In this document: one piece after another, positions 42,301 through 55,227 of the stretch
Position numbering within the stretch: the first letter of the stretch is position 1
Layout of the letters: each line of letters begins with the position of its first letter
DNA from: Cephalotrichum gorgonifer
Lineage: Eukaryota > Ascomycota > Sordariomycetes > Microascales > Microascaceae
DNA: 64,000 nt
Reading direction: 5' to 3'
Assembly: GCA_900312665.1 (NCBI GenBank)
Contig: ONZQ02000008.1
Span: forward strand, 1,054,001-1,118,000
Notes under the pieces: model-generated
Databases searched by the model: none
Told to the model about the DNA's origin: nothing
Seen by the model: the letters and a program-made list of their open reading frames with translations, nothing else
Made by a program: the position numbers and the translations under genes

Positions 42301-45300
42301 TCAATACGCAATCCCACTCCTCCCCCTCCCAATCGTATTATACGAGATCCACTCCCCCTCGACCCCCTGCTTATCGAACCTCCGCATCCCCATGCCCCCC
42401 ACGCTCGGCAGCCCGCTGAACCAGAACCCGACCATGACGATCAGGTAGCTCAGTAGCAGGATGCTCCCCTTGAAGTAGTTGCTCTTCCCCTCGCCGTACA
42501 TGTAGCTCAGCAGGAACAGGCAGATGATCACCGTCACCATGTCCCACTGCGGGAACAGCAGCGAGAACATGTACTTGGACGGGTCCGGGTCCGGGTCCGA
42601 CGCCAGCGGGACCGGCGGGTGCAGCGCAGAGTAGAAGACCAGCGCCGGGATCTGGAGCATGCACACCTGCAGCGCGTAGGCGGAACCGATCTCCATGGAG
42701 AGCGCGATGTTGCCGTTCATGGCGAAGGAGATGGCGTTCTATTTTTGTTTTTCGTTAGTCCATGTTTCCTTTACCCTGACATCGCAGGGGATAAGGGTAT
42801 TGAGAAAGAAGGGAAGGAAAAAGGGGGGTTGGGGGTTGTTACGAGGGACGGATAAGGAAGAACTGGGACGGGAGAGAAAAACTTACGAGGAACTCAGTCG
42901 TGTTCGGGACCAGCGCAAAAAGCGTAATCCCCAAGAACTTTTCGTCTATCGCGAACCCTTCCAACACCACGTCCACGGTGTCGACCAGGATCTCCGCGAT
43001 GATGGCGTACAGCACCGTCGCCCCCAGCAGGATGACGGTACTCTTCAGCCGGCTCCAGTTCGGCGCGTCGTGGCCGCCCCCCTCCGCGTGCTCACCCGGC
43101 ACCGCGCCGGGCAGCCCCCCCTCGGCCACCTCCGCGGGCTCGGGGAAGGTAGACAGCTTCGAGGCCGCGCCCGCACCGGCGGCACGAGCCCCATCACCAG
43201 CGGCCCCGCTCGACGTGGGGGCCTTGGCTTCGCCGGTACGGGTGGGCCGTCGCGGGTGGTGGCGGACGTCCCTCGCCGCGAGCGCCGCCGCCGTCGCCGC
43301 CACCTCGGCCACCTGCCGTACGAGGTTGTGGTTTTCCGCCTCCGAGAACCCGGGGATGCTGACGCCGGCGTGGTGCGCGTTGCCATCCTTGGGCGGGACG
43401 ACGTGCGGCGTGGTCGCAGTGGTGCTGCCCGTGGCAACGGCGGAGTCCTGGCGCGACGAGAGCCCTACCTGTTTGAGCGACTGCCCCAGGATCCGCTTGT
43501 AGAGGTGCGAGTCCCGGATGTCAGTGCCCGTCGTGTCGGCGAACGACTGCGGCACGGATTGCCGGAGCCCTGAATCCTCATGCTTCTTCTCGTCGAGCTC
43601 CGAGTTCCAGATGACGGCGGCGTGCGTGCGGAGGGTGAACCACAGGCCGATGAGGTACATGAAGAAGAGGGCGCCGGCGGCGATGTAGGTGTATGGCCGG
43701 ACGGCCTCGATGTAGAAGCGGTCGTCGATGGCCGGGACCTCGGAGAAATAGCACCGGCGGCAGTCACGCGCGCCCGGCGCAGTCGTATCCCCCGTGTCAA
43801 CGCAGTCCGTACAGTTGAGCTCATGGCTCCCGTAGAACTGGGAGAACAGGGTAGGGCCAAAGGCGCCAAGCACGGCGAAAAGTAACATAGTCGACGTGAC
43901 GCCGGCGGACTTGGCGTTGAAACGCTGCGTCTTACGCTTGATGGCCCCGCAGCACATCGAAATCCCCGGTAGGAAAAGGATACCGGCGAAGATGCTGCCG
44001 ACGATGCTTCCCTCCACCAGCTGGCCCTTCCCCTGGTTCAGAGCAACGCAGTAGAGGTAGACCTCGACGATGGTCGCGAAGAAGGCGTTGATGGCGGCGC
44101 CGAGGCCCATCGACGACTGCGCCGAGATGGACGCGACAGCCTGACCGATAAAGTAGGCCAGAGGGATGATGGAGAGCAGGCCGGCGGGGAACAGGAAGGC
44201 CGAGGACGTCAGGAAGATGTCGAGGTCGAGTATTCCCTCGAGCACAATCCAGTCGAAGATTACGAAGAAGACGATCACCATGAGATTGATGAGGAAGATG
44301 TTGGTGCCGTCGATGGTGTACTTCCAGTACCGTGGTCCAGTGGCTCGGTAGGTGCACAGTAGGATCGACGAGTGCGGGGACGCGTCGTACGAGAGCACGC
44401 CCGACTCGAAGGAGAGGGCTAGAGGATGGCGTCTGAGGTGGCTGAAGAGGAGCATCGTGACCTTGCCCATGGGGATCGTGAACACGAGGAACCAGCACGC
44501 AAGAGAGACGGCGATGAGGACCGGCGCGATGAGGAAGTAGAAGAAGAAGAAGAATATGACCCGGCCAACGTTCCAGTCGCCGCGGCCAAACAACCTCCGC
44601 TTCATCCTTCGTTCCTCGTTGCTGTCGGTCCGCTCAATGGTCCGCGAGTTGCCAAGGAGGCTGTCCGCCTCGCTCAGGCTGGAGTCGATGCTCCTCCTCG
44701 ATCGTCCAACAATGGAACGGTTGGGCTCGGGTCCAAAGAAGAGCCGCCCGTACTCAAGATCGCCGTTCTGCCACTGTTCGTACTCGAAGACGCTGCGCCC
44801 CTCACCACGGTCTTCGTGCAGGTATGCCTCGTCCTTCTCAAGACGGACAACCTTGCCGAAGGGGTGGAAGAGGTAGCCTGAGAGACCCCAAAGCGTTCGG
44901 CCGTACGAGCGACACCCTGGCGCCCGGATGAAGATGAAGCAGATCCCGGCACCAAAGGCTGCTAGCAGGGACAACCAACAGCCAAATACTATCGTCCAGA
45001 GGATGTTGAAGAAGAGGATCCAGTTGCTCACGCCTTGGCCGGGGACGGAGTGAATGTCGCCCTCGGCAGTCTTCTGCACCGACCGGCTCTTCTTGTACAG
45101 CGCAGGCTTCCAGAGCCTGATACCAAAGGGATGGGTCTCGTTAATAGCTTCTTGTCGGTCCCTGAGAGTGAAGCTCTCGGCGTCACTGAGCTCAGTATCG
45201 GAATCGCAGTCGAGGTGGCCCTCTAGCGGGAGCTCGCTATGGTGCTCATCCTCCTCGTTTGTCTCCGTGGGGTCGGGCTCCGGGTCATCTCTATATTCAG

Positions 45301-46003
45301 GTTCCGCCGCTTCCTGGCGGGAAGTGACGAAAGACTGTCCCCTGGCAAGGGAAGAGGGCGCCACGCTTCGTCGGCGACTGCCGTACACCTGGGGCTGCTG
45401 CTGCTCGCGTTTCGGCCCACCACGCTGTTGTTCTGCCGCGTCGGCTTCGACCTCCATGATATCATCGTCGACGGAGAAGACATCGCCAGGGTACGGCCTA
45501 AGGGCTTTCTGGGATGTTCGTCGGGGCATCGCCGGTTTCTTGGGCCGTGAAGACCCCGCCCGCGCGGACCCGGACTGGGATCCGGACTGGTGCGGGCGAG
45601 GACTGGCTGCAGCAACTCGAGCGTAGCTTCGATCGTGTGCTGATGACGATCCCGCTTCGGCATAGTCGGCGTCGCTATCGATCAGGCTTCGGGTTGAACC
45701 TTGGAGGGTTCCTATAGGCAGACGGCTGCGGTTAGCTGGGTATCCCATTCCCATGCTTGGGGACAGCAGTGAGAGGCGAGAGGCGAGAGGCGAGGGCGAG
45801 ATGGCAGATGGTTCCTTACCATAACCGGTTACTCCTCGGTGTCTCCGGACAGTATCGGTAGACTGATAGCTCGCGGATAGCTCATCGTCGCGTTCGTCTC
45901 GGGTGGGGATTTGGTGTAGGCTAGCTGGGCTAGTCGGATCTGAGATGTCGCCAGGCCTCCCGGCGGGCTGCTGGGACGAGCCCTCGCCAGGTTTGGGGGC
46001 CAT
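42301..46003 (-). CDS. Vnx1-type vacuolar cation/H+ exchanger (Ca2+:cation antiporter family)
   Basis: Exons are 46003-45820, 45711-42887 and 42738-42301, giving 1148 residues. The first intron (108 bp, GTAAGG ... GCTAAC ... TATAG) is a multiple of three with no stop inside, so the frame also reads through it. The long N-terminal cytoplasmic domain is Ser/Arg/Glu-rich. Helices begin at NWILFFNILWTIVFGCW. A block GRTLWGLSGYLFHPFGKVV is typical of yeast Vnx1 and its relatives. Exchanger motifs sit near SMGLGAAINAFFATIVEVYL in the first half and LVPNTTEFLNAISFAMNGNI across the last intron. These proteins move monovalent cations or Ca2+ into the vacuole against protons. The central linker between halves is long and Ala/Thr-rich. 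Confidence 0.92.
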
Positions 46004-47745
46004 GGCGTCTGACGGTAAAATTCTCTTCGGTGTCTGCGCGGTAGGGCGCGTTGGACGCGAGGGCCGGTGCAGCTACGAGAAAAGAGGGCACGGCACCCCG
46101 TTCAGCCTGTCGCGTGGTGGAAGGATCGATCGGTTTAGGGAGGTAAATGTTCCATTCGCAGCGACTATCCCTACGGCGAAGTATACGCGGTAGACGGGAT
46201 ACAACAGAGCTTTGGGGGATGGGTTACCAGTCTCTGGTAGATGGTGATGGACGTGAGGTCACGTTTCCCTCGATGTGTTCGTCCCGAGGACTATTATGAG
46301 AAGGTGGGTGGGCTTGTCAGACGGAGATTCGCAAGGAATGCTCGAGGTGGTGGTGTTGCACAGAGAAGCATGGGACTGGGGACAAGGAAAACAAGACCCT
46401 TGTAATTACAAACTAGGTACTTTAGTGCAAAGCTTTGTATGGGCGGTACGGAGTACAAGAAAGGTAGCATGGAGGAAGCTTTCAGGGACACCCCGCTCCA
46501 GCTCCATGTCTCATTGTATCTTGGGCGGAACTTATGGGTCCTATGTTTGGCGGAGACTTGAATTAACCACAGATTGCAAAACAAAGAAGCGAAGGCGTCG
46601 GCAAAAGAGACAAACAAGTAAATGCCGCGGCTCACACACACTTCATATCAACCCGGGATATCTGACCCGTTTTACCAACACCTAATGAGGGCAGAGAGAG
46701 AGGTAGGTAGATAGGCAGATAGGCAGAGCTAGGCTTGGGGAGTACTCGTACTCGTCTGGAGCTGTGACATGGTGCATACAGATAATGTACAGGCATTAGT
46801 ACATGCATACATGCACTACGAGCACTGATGACGTGCTAACGGCGATTCCCGATGCACTAGCTTACCCACCTGCAATAGGCAGCTTCCTATCGGAGAGCAG
46901 GAAGCAAGAGGCTGAAAATTCGTACTAATACTAATACTCGTACACTGCTAAACCCGCTAGTGCCGTGATGCCGAGCATGTGCACGAATGCTGAGCTACCA
47001 TACGGAGTAGAAACAGTGTTTTCGCGCCAGTTCCGCGAAAGACCTAAAGCCCCGTACTTGGAGAGATCAGCTCCACAACTGAGCTGAGTCTAATTACTAA
47101 CGCCACCACGGGGAGGAGAGTACACTCTAGGATGGAATCACTACTGCGCAATCCTCCCGGCGACAGACAAGACAGAGACTTTACAAGGCAGTTTCGGGGA
47201 TGATAATGCGGCTCCAACTCTAAGGGTGCCTTTGAAGGGAGCCGCTGGTGAGGCCGCATTCTAGAAACAAGCAGGTTGGGATAGACTCAGTACGGTGCAG
47301 TGTAGAACCGAGATCGGCTCTCAAGGATATAAAACAGGCTGACATGCAGCCAGGCAACTATTGCTTTTGAGGCATCAAAACTGGCGAGCCCATGGAGGAC
47401 CATGGTAAGTAATGATGCAGGCTAAGACACGAAGGCTCAGTTCAGTGGTGGGGTGGACCAACACTTGAGCTATGGTAATCACGTGACCACACGTGGAGCA
47501 CGGAGCTCTCTGCATGGGACAGTGAGGCTGCAGTGACATGCGCGTCTCAATATCATCCAAATCGTCAACCTCACGGTACGGAATACCACACCCTCCTCCA
47601 TCCCCATCTCGGCTCGAAAAAACGACGATCGCCTACTCGCCCTCCCAACGCCCTCTCCTTCCGAACCCTCCCCCGAATCCTACCACCCCAACCTCACCCA
47701 CCTATACAGCAGGTCCTTCTCCGGAAGGATCACTCCACCGTCAAG
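46004..47745. other. Divergent promoter region exchanger / rpt6
   Basis: 1.74 kb. CTCGTAC words lie at 46745 and 46937, a TATAAAA near 47330, and two CACGTG boxes at 47480 and 47490 (annotated separately). No extra coding exon or RNA gene was recognised. Confidence 0.5.
47480..47495. promoter_or_regulatory. Paired CACGTG boxes upstream of rpt6
   Basis: Two perfect CACGTG palindromes start at 47480 and 47490, ten bases apart and so on the same face of the helix, about 250 bp upstream of the rpt6 ATG. The first has the extended TCACGTGA form preferred by Cbf1-like bHLH factors. Confidence 0.45.
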
Positions 47746-48991
47746 ATGGCGGCGCTAGACAGCTACTATCAAAATAAGATCGAGGCGATGAAGCTCGAGA
47801 TACTGAAGGGGCAGGCGGTCCTCAGGCGTCTCGAGGCGCAGAGGAACGACTACAACTCCCGCGTGCGCCTGCTCCGCGAGGAGCTCGGCCTCCTGCAGCA
47901 GCCTGGGTCGTATGTTGGTGAGGTTGTCAAGGTGATGAGCACCAAGAAGGTGCTTGTCAAGGTGCATCCCGAAGGAAAATATGGTACGCATGCATACTAT
48001 CCGAAACCGGTTTATCAGGGGTAGTACCCGTCATTAACCCACATCTCCCCAACTAGTCGTCGACATCGCAGACTCGGTCGACGTGTCAAAGCTCACCGTC
48101 GGCAAGCGAGTCACTCTACTGTCCGACAGCTACAAGCTCGAAAAGATGCTCCCCTCTTCGGTCGATCCCCTCGTGTCGCTCATGATGGTGGAGAAGGTTC
48201 CCGACAGCACGTACGACATGATCGGCGGCCTGGACAAGCAGATCAAGGAGATGAAGGAGGTCATCGAGCTCGGCCTGAAGCACCCCGAGCTCTTCGAGTC
48301 GCTAGGAATCGCCCAGCCCAAGGGTGTGCTCCTCTACGGCCCCCCCGGTACGGGGAAGACACTCCTCGCGCGGGCGGTGGCCCACCACACCGACTGCAAG
48401 TTCATCCGGGTGTCCGGCTCGGAGCTGGTGCAGAAGTACATCGGAGAGGGTAGCCGCATGGTGCGCGAGCTCTTCGTCATGGCCAGGGAGCACGCGCCGT
48501 CCATCATCTTCATGGACGAGATCGACAGCATCGGGTCGGCCCGAATCGAGGGGTCCCAGGGGGGCGACTCGGAGGTGCAGCGGACCATGCTGGAGCTCCT
48601 GAACCAGCTCGACGGCTTCGAGCCGACCAAGAACATCAAGGTCATCATGGCCACCAACAGGCTCGACATCCTCGACCCGGCGCTCCTGCGCCCGGGCCGC
48701 ATCGACCGCAAGATCGAGTTCCCGCCGCCGAGCACCGATGCCAGGGCCGACATCCTGAGGATCCACAGCCGGAAGATGAACCTCACGAGGGGCATCAACC
48801 TCACCAAGATCGCTGAGAAGATGAACGGGTGCTCGGGCGCCGAGCTGAAGGGTGTCTGTACCGAGGCGGGCATGTTCGCGCTGAGGGAGCGGAGGGTCCA
48901 CGTCACGCAGGAGGACTTTGAGCTGGCGACGGCCAAGATCCTCAACAAGCACGACGACAAGGAGGTGTCACTTGCTAAGTTCTGGAAGTAG
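47746..48991 (+). CDS. rpt6: 26S proteasome regulatory ATPase Rpt6
   Basis: AAA-ATPase of the 19S base ring, which unfolds substrates and feeds them to the 20S core. Exons are 47746-47983 and 48057-48991. The intron is 73 bp (GTACGC...CTAG), giving 390 residues. The N-terminal coiled coil (YYQNKIEAMKLEILKGQAV, RRLEAQRNDYNSR) is followed by an OB fold (SYVGEVVKVMSTKKVLVKV). The AAA domain has Walker A GPPGTGKT at about residues 174-181, the pore loop YIGEG, Walker B IIFMDEID, and the second region of homology with RPGRIDRKIEFPPP. The C-terminus ends KFWK, as in Rpt6. The start is fixed by MAALDSYYQNKI. Confidence 0.97.
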
Positions 48992-49220
48992 ACGGGCACC
49001 TCGACGTTGGGCCCAGTGCTGCCGTTGCATTCGCCGGACGGGGGCGGCTGTGGCGGTTTACGGGGGCCAGGTCTACGGAAGGAGCACACGGTTCTCTCTC
49101 TCTCACACACGTTACATGCATGACGTGGCCCCCAGGGACTGCACTAATTCGGAGACGGACAAAAGGCTTTGCCGGGGAGTTCGGGGAAAAGGACTTGGAA
49201 GGCTGCTGCTCGTCCTGAGT

Positions 49221-49236
49221 GGGGGGGGGGGGGGGG
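49221..49236. repeat. 16-G homopolymer
   Basis: Sixteen consecutive G, 230 bp after the rpt6 stop. Length is likely variable or misread. Confidence 0.9.
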
Positions 49237-50261
49237 TAGGAGTGGTGTTGGCTTGCTGAGCATTCCCCCCCGTTTTCCCCTTTCCTCCAAGGACAATATG
49301 TACCAACAAATTAAGAGTATTTTATTATTATTTTTTCGCTCCTGACAATAGAATGTTATTGGTGGTGGAACCCGGCCGGACCTGTCTTCTCTTTCCGTCC
49401 CCCGCAACTGTACCGAGTTACATGATGCAAGGACCCTTGGGACAGGCAGCGAGGGGGTGGAAGCCACGATCGTTTTGTTCCACCTGCTTCGATCATGCTG
49501 TAGGAACACGTCGATCCTTGCCCCATCCCTCACACACCTTTTATGTCTCTTCTTACGGTGAACGGATGCAAGTTTCCGGGGAAGGGGAGAGAGACGCGGG
49601 TTGTCAGCGGGCCGTCGGTATTTTGGCGATGCGTATATGCGTATATGCCTGAGAGGGGGGCAGGTGGTAAGGCTCCGGGAGTGGTCTCTGGCTCTTACAA
49701 CCTTGCAAGTACACCCCACGTACCCCGGATATAAGGTGGGGGTGGTTATCTCCCGCCTCTTGGGGCCCCTTTCCAGGGGTGTCTACCGGTAAGTGTGAAG
49801 GTCCCGCTAAGATGGAAAATATACGAGTGCAGGGGTTCCAAATATGGCCAGCCGGGGTTTTCTACGAGGCCGAGGTTGGCGTCCGTAGGTAGGGTGAGGG
49901 TGAGCGTAAGCGGGGGGTAGAACGAAGGGACGCAGCCCCCCCCCCTTTTTACAACTACTTGTACCCGTACTACTCATACAAGTACTTGTATACCGAGACA
50001 TCTAAACGTAAACGCCGGGAAGGTATTAAAGACCACCGGCAGAGAAGCTAGTAGAAAGGGCGCGTGCGTTCTTCTAGGTCGGGCCGCACGGGATAGAACC
50101 CGGCGCTACTGTCATGTCTTTTACCCCCAGTTATTGGCGGGGCCGAGTTTGTGGACGGGACAGTTAGCCATGGGGTTTCCTCGAAACCGGTTTTTGGGGG
50201 AGATCAGGATTGGGACCGGTGAGAGATTCTGTGGGGTGGGAACATGGGTAAGAAAAGAAAA

Positions 50262-50277
50262 GGGGGGGGGGGGGGGG
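50262..50277. repeat. 16-G homopolymer
   Basis: A second run of sixteen G, preceded by an A/G-rich stretch. Confidence 0.9.
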
Positions 50278-50760
50278 TAACATCGGCGCGGAGAAGCGCC
50301 GGATGCAAGCCGGAACACAGTATTAGTGGTGTGGGTGGTGACTTTGTTGGGGATGGGTCACCTCGGAGTGAGTGTGATGTGGTGGTTCCTTCTCTGGACT
50401 AGGTGGTGAGGGAAGAGTATAAACCACTTTGATGGCTGATGAGTGCTATGAGGGGAGGGCTAGGGGGGTGACTCCGGAGTTGACTTCGGAGGGGGAGGAG
50501 AGGAGAAGGGTATGTGGGCTTAACCATTTGAGCTTACAAGGTGGCATAGGATTGTAAGGTTGGTGGTCTGCGTCAGCACCCCGGCCACCGTTGAATCAGT
50601 AGTTAAATGGAAGGTACGCGTATAAGAGCAACACCCTAAAGATAGAGAAGGGAGGGAAGGCTGGGTGGGGGTATGATATGAATTTCTCAGGAAGAACGGC
50701 GATAGCATCGTCGGGCAGTCTGACACCAATCAACACATGGGCATGGGGGTCAGGGGGACG

Positions 50761-51003
50761 GAGAGAGGGAGGGGGAGAAGCGACAGAAGGAGGTGGGGTC
50801 CCCAGCCTCTACCAGAAACTTAATGGGAAAAAGTTGGTAGTAGATAAAAAGGGGTCCATAGCCAAAAGCTTAGCCCCGAGAGCGAATTGAATGCGGGAGA
50901 GAGAAAGAGAGGAGCGACGGCAGGAGAGACGGGGGACCCCAGCCTCTACCAGAAAGTTTAAACGGAAAAAAGTTGGCAAAAGCTTAGACCCCGAGAGCGA
51001 ATT
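50761..51003. repeat. Diverged tandem direct duplication
   Basis: Copy 1 is about 50761-50889 and copy 2 about 50900-51003. Shared in the same order are: a GAGAG-rich lead with GGAGAAGCGACAG / GGAGCGACGGCAG, then CCCCAGCCTCTACCAGAAA, GGGAAAAAGTTGG / CGGAAAAAAGTTGG, CAAAAGCTTAG and CCCCGAGAGCGAATT. Copy 2 lacks about 25 bp in its middle. Substitutions are scattered, so the event is old. Confidence 0.85.
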
Positions 51004-54000
51004 AACGACGACTTGGATGTAACTGTCATTCCAGATGGGGGGTTTGTCAGGGTCAGGTGCAGTCTCCCATGTACGTCATTGCCGGCAAAAAAAAAAAAGT
51101 GGCCCGCCAAGAGGAACAACTGAGGTGGCGGAGGGATGAACCAACGTGGTGTTGGAACAAACGGAAAATAGTTTCGGTGGTGGGCGATATCGGAAACAGT
51201 AGAGCCCATCCCATCGTTGCAGGTTTACACCGCCTTTTTGTCTTGGGTGAATTGCTGGGGCTGGACGTGCGTGCCAATGATGACGGGCTCTTGGGACGAC
51301 TACGTGTAGGTGAATGTACGAGTAGGTTCAAGAAGGGGAAGAAAGGGGGAAGGGGGGGCGAATGTTCCCCATCATCCACATGCCCCGTCAGGGGAGGACG
51401 GAGTCGTGTCGTTAGTACGAATCTAACTCTTTCCGCACAAGTGCTCGTACGAGCTAGTTATATTCCGCCTCCTCGCCCGGACGAAGAGTGTGTGAGCTGA
51501 CTCGTGCCCACAAGTTAAGTCATGCTCGTACGAGCTATGAGCACACGGAGAGGCGAGAGTGAGGAGTGGTTTTATGGAAGGGAGCTACTGGCTGAATTGG
51601 CGAGTGAGGGAAAACGCGGTTAGTATTAGTTATATCGGAGCCTTTTGCTCGTATGTATTAACAAGGTTCGTTATCGTCCTTGGAGCCAGGCGCAGCCTGA
51701 GCTGTTTCTATAGTGGGAATATTATGGTACGAGCGCCTGGTCACGGGGCTCCGACCACCTTTAAGCGGCGCCGAAGTAAGATGGAGCACGGCGAAGCTAC
51801 TTATACGGGGAGATGAGATGGGGTTCGTCGACCAGAGTACTCGCAGTCTGCGCCAAGTTGGGATGGTCCGGGAAGATGTGGTGATATATCATATTATGGG
51901 GTAGTTACATTTGGGCGGGTGGGGTGTCGTGTCCGTGTCCGTGTGTGGGGTCAAAGCCTGTCCATGGTTCACGGTCATGTCTCTTGGCCGGGGGCCTGTC
52001 TGTCCCGCCCTGAAGAGAACATCGTTAAGCTTACAGGCGGCTGCACTTTCCCCTTCTGTAAGTCAAAGATTGTGGGAAAAGGGGAGGGGGGGGGGACTGA
52101 TCGACGGCAGTGAACTTGTTTCGGCAGCAGTAGTGCGAACGTATAGAGGTATTCATGAAGATGTGAAACCACTGGTGTCTGACGAGTAACAGAGACTCAG
52201 GTGTCTATCGGCGGATGGAACTACAGGGTATCTCGGTGAACCACGACTAGCTTGGCCTCATCGCGGACTTTTAGCTTCCTGAGCATCGTGATATCTAAGT
52301 ACCTGTAGTAGACTAGGTAGGTATACTTGGGGGGGATCTGCCCCTTGCCGCGCTCATCGCACCAGGCACTACCACTTCACACTTCAGCAGCTCCATAATA
52401 CTCCAATTTACGAGTATTATTAGTTACTCTGTCTGGAGCATTTGGTCCGAGAGCCCTCCCCCAGAAATTGCCCTGAGAGCTATAATTAGCGAAAACCCCC
52501 GGGAACGACGCGTACCTCTCACTTTCCTCTACGGAGTACTGTTAATAGCTAATCTCCGGATGGGATGGTTTCGCGTTGCCAATATTAGCGTCCTTTCCTC
52601 CCCCTGAAAGAAACGGCACCCAACAACATGGGATGACCTGCGGACGGCGTCTACTAAACCGCCGCTAGAAGGTCAGGTATGGTTTCCCCCGGTCACCACC
52701 TGAAACCAATCGAGACTCGAGCTACAGGACAGAGCGGATAGAAAAGGGACGAAAACGGATTGAGTACCTGTTCGGGGTACGGTCCTCGTATTAGATTAGT
52801 CAGATTAGATATGGAACGGAGGGCGGGCCCTGGCCTTATTCATACGTCATTCTACCGCAACCGGAGAATAGGGGGGGTTCCAGAAGGAACTAGCTCACGC
52901 CTCCTCCGTGTAAGGGGGTTGTTCGTGTTGCCTGCTCCCTCCGATTTGTAACCACCTGCGCCCCCTTCGCAACGATGAGGGAAAAAGAGTATCAAAAATG
53001 GGGGGATGCATTTAAGTTCCCCCCACAAATAGGGGTACCACCCATGTCCGGCGGTCGCTTAGAGAAATGAGTGCGCGCCGGGTGACTTTTTTTTTCTTTT
53101 TTTTCCCTTTTCCCTTTCTGGTTCCAGTTTTCTTAGTTTCTTAGGCTACATGTGCATGGGGTCGGTGTGGGGGCGCGAAGGGCTTGGTGCGAGTACATGT
53201 ACCCGTTCCGGTGCAGCGGCTTTTTGAGGGGGCATGACGTCTATGGTGGCCTTAGTGGGGTAAGAATGTTGTCATCGACAGGATCCCTACTCTCCCTCCA
53301 CCGTGTGGGAGTATTATTAGTGTTCGGTCCAAGGCCATGCATGCATGCATCCTGCGCGGCCGCCCCCTCCCCCAAAAGAACGACAGAAAGCACCACCTGG
53401 TCGCTGTCAGGCTCATCTAGATCCACCGCTAAGGCCACACCTACCGGCAAAGGGCGAGTCCCCCCTCCCCCTGCAAATTGGCGGTCCTTCCGGCACTTCA
53501 TGCTGTGCTACCGGCGGGCAGCAGGTAGTCGGTATTAATCGGCGAGAAGCAAATTGGAGAGGGTACGATGTAGCTAGTCCCTGGGGAGGGCAGCGAGGCC
53601 AGAAGCTGGAAGTCCTTCGTCTCCAGAGGCCATATGTGTGTGTATATATATACATAGCCGGCGTCGGACAGGGACGAGGGCGTAGGCGTACTTGTATAAA
53701 GCTATTGCACCATTACTCTGGCCAAGGGCGCGGGGGCGCAGGGGAGGGGCTCTGAACACCTCGTGAAGAGCGGTGAGGACGGAGATGAGCTTCTTGGTGC
53801 GCCAGTAATACCGGAATTCCGTTCCAAGCAATATAACTAATAATGTTCACTTCCAATAGTTCTCGCCGCTAATAGTTCTTTGCAAGTGCAGAAGGGAAAG
53901 GGAGGATCTCCTGTCAGACTTGGAGTCCAAATATTACTTGTACAGAATGTGGGCTCCGGGTGAGGAAACAGACTCGACCCATCTTTGGTTGTACTGGATA

Positions 54001-55164
54001 CTTGCCGTGCCCCTTGAATGAGGAACGGGCAAGGTGGGCGAGAGCACCAGACACGCCAACTAATAATAGTTCCTGGTACGCGCAACACCCAAACAAAGAT
54101 GCCGGGGGCGGGAGCATTTACTTGTCGTCCCGGCTCACCGGTCGCCCTTGCTGGCCCCTCCCAAATACCACCTTCCGGCCCCTCAATTACTTATTGTATA
54201 TTAGTTAGTACTGTTCATAGTACTACATGTCCTCTTGTACGCGATGGTGTAATTCCTCGACTCCCGTCCTCTAGCATTGATTGCTAAGAAAGAGCAAGAG
54301 CAGAGACTCCCTCTCGGCGGGCTGTCCTCTATCGCTCGTGCGTGTGTCCCTCTTGAACAAGATAACAAGTGAACAAGGACAATCGAGCCCCATTCCAAAA
54401 CCACATTGACGATCTTTCCAAGCTTCTCAAACGATCCCACCCCTGTTCGGGGTCTCCCAAGACCAAGTCAGTGGGGCCCTCTGATCATGGTGGTCTCTGA
54501 GCCAAGGTCAGGGGTGGCAAAGTGTACTACTGGGACAAAAGTACGAGTAATACTGTATGGATACTTGGACCCGGTCTACTTTGGTGCAACTACCTAATCC
54601 TCGTGCCTTACGAGTACGTACTTTCTTTATTAGATGCACATGCACACTTCCTTCCTTCCAGGCACACGATTCTACTCGTAGTTTACCTTTCAGCGCCATT
54701 CCGCGCCTGCTTCCTTCCCGTTTCCTTCCAAGGCCAGGGGACCTTCCCTTTTTCGTCCTTTGTCATTCCCAGATACTCTTTCCCGCTTTCCCTCCTTTCT
54801 ACACACCCTTCTCTTGCTTTCTTTCCTTTCCACGCACCCCCCTCCTTCTCCCCCCGCCTTCCCGCATCCCGCCGCCTTCCATGCCCAAATTTTGTTGTTG
54901 AACAAACCCCCACACTTGAATCGCCTCACCCTCACCATCCAATCTAATAGTTATCGCCATCCTCCGATGGTCCACCCCGTCGATTTCTCTACCCCAGTTC
55001 TGTAATTCCTTACACGGTTGCACGGTTTGCGCGCCGAGATATCAACCAGCAACATATACACCTACCCCCACCTGCACACTTCTTCCTCTTCCTTGCCCAC
55101 GCGACCGATCGGGAATTATCCACGAACTCCTCATTCAGCCCAGCTGCCGCCGCCACTTACTTGT

Positions 55165-55227
55165 ATGAGCACGAGCACGAGCACGAGCACAGCATCGCAA
55201 CGCACCGTATCTGCTTGGCTCTGTTAA
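55165..55227 (+). promoter_or_regulatory. Candidate uORF of 20 codons
   Basis: ATG to TAA about 500 bp ahead of the phosphatase start, encoding MSTSTSTSTASQRTV and five more residues from a GAGCAC repeat. Whether it is in the transcript depends on the unmapped start site. Confidence 0.3.

Noticed and set aside
50085..50120. Possible minus-strand tRNA T-arm (GGGTTCTATCC)
   Set aside because: No complementary acceptor ends or anticodon stem could be found around it.
53630..53660. TGTGTGTATATATATA repeat as a possible transposon end
   Set aside because: Short dinucleotide run without inverted repeats, target duplication or transposase.
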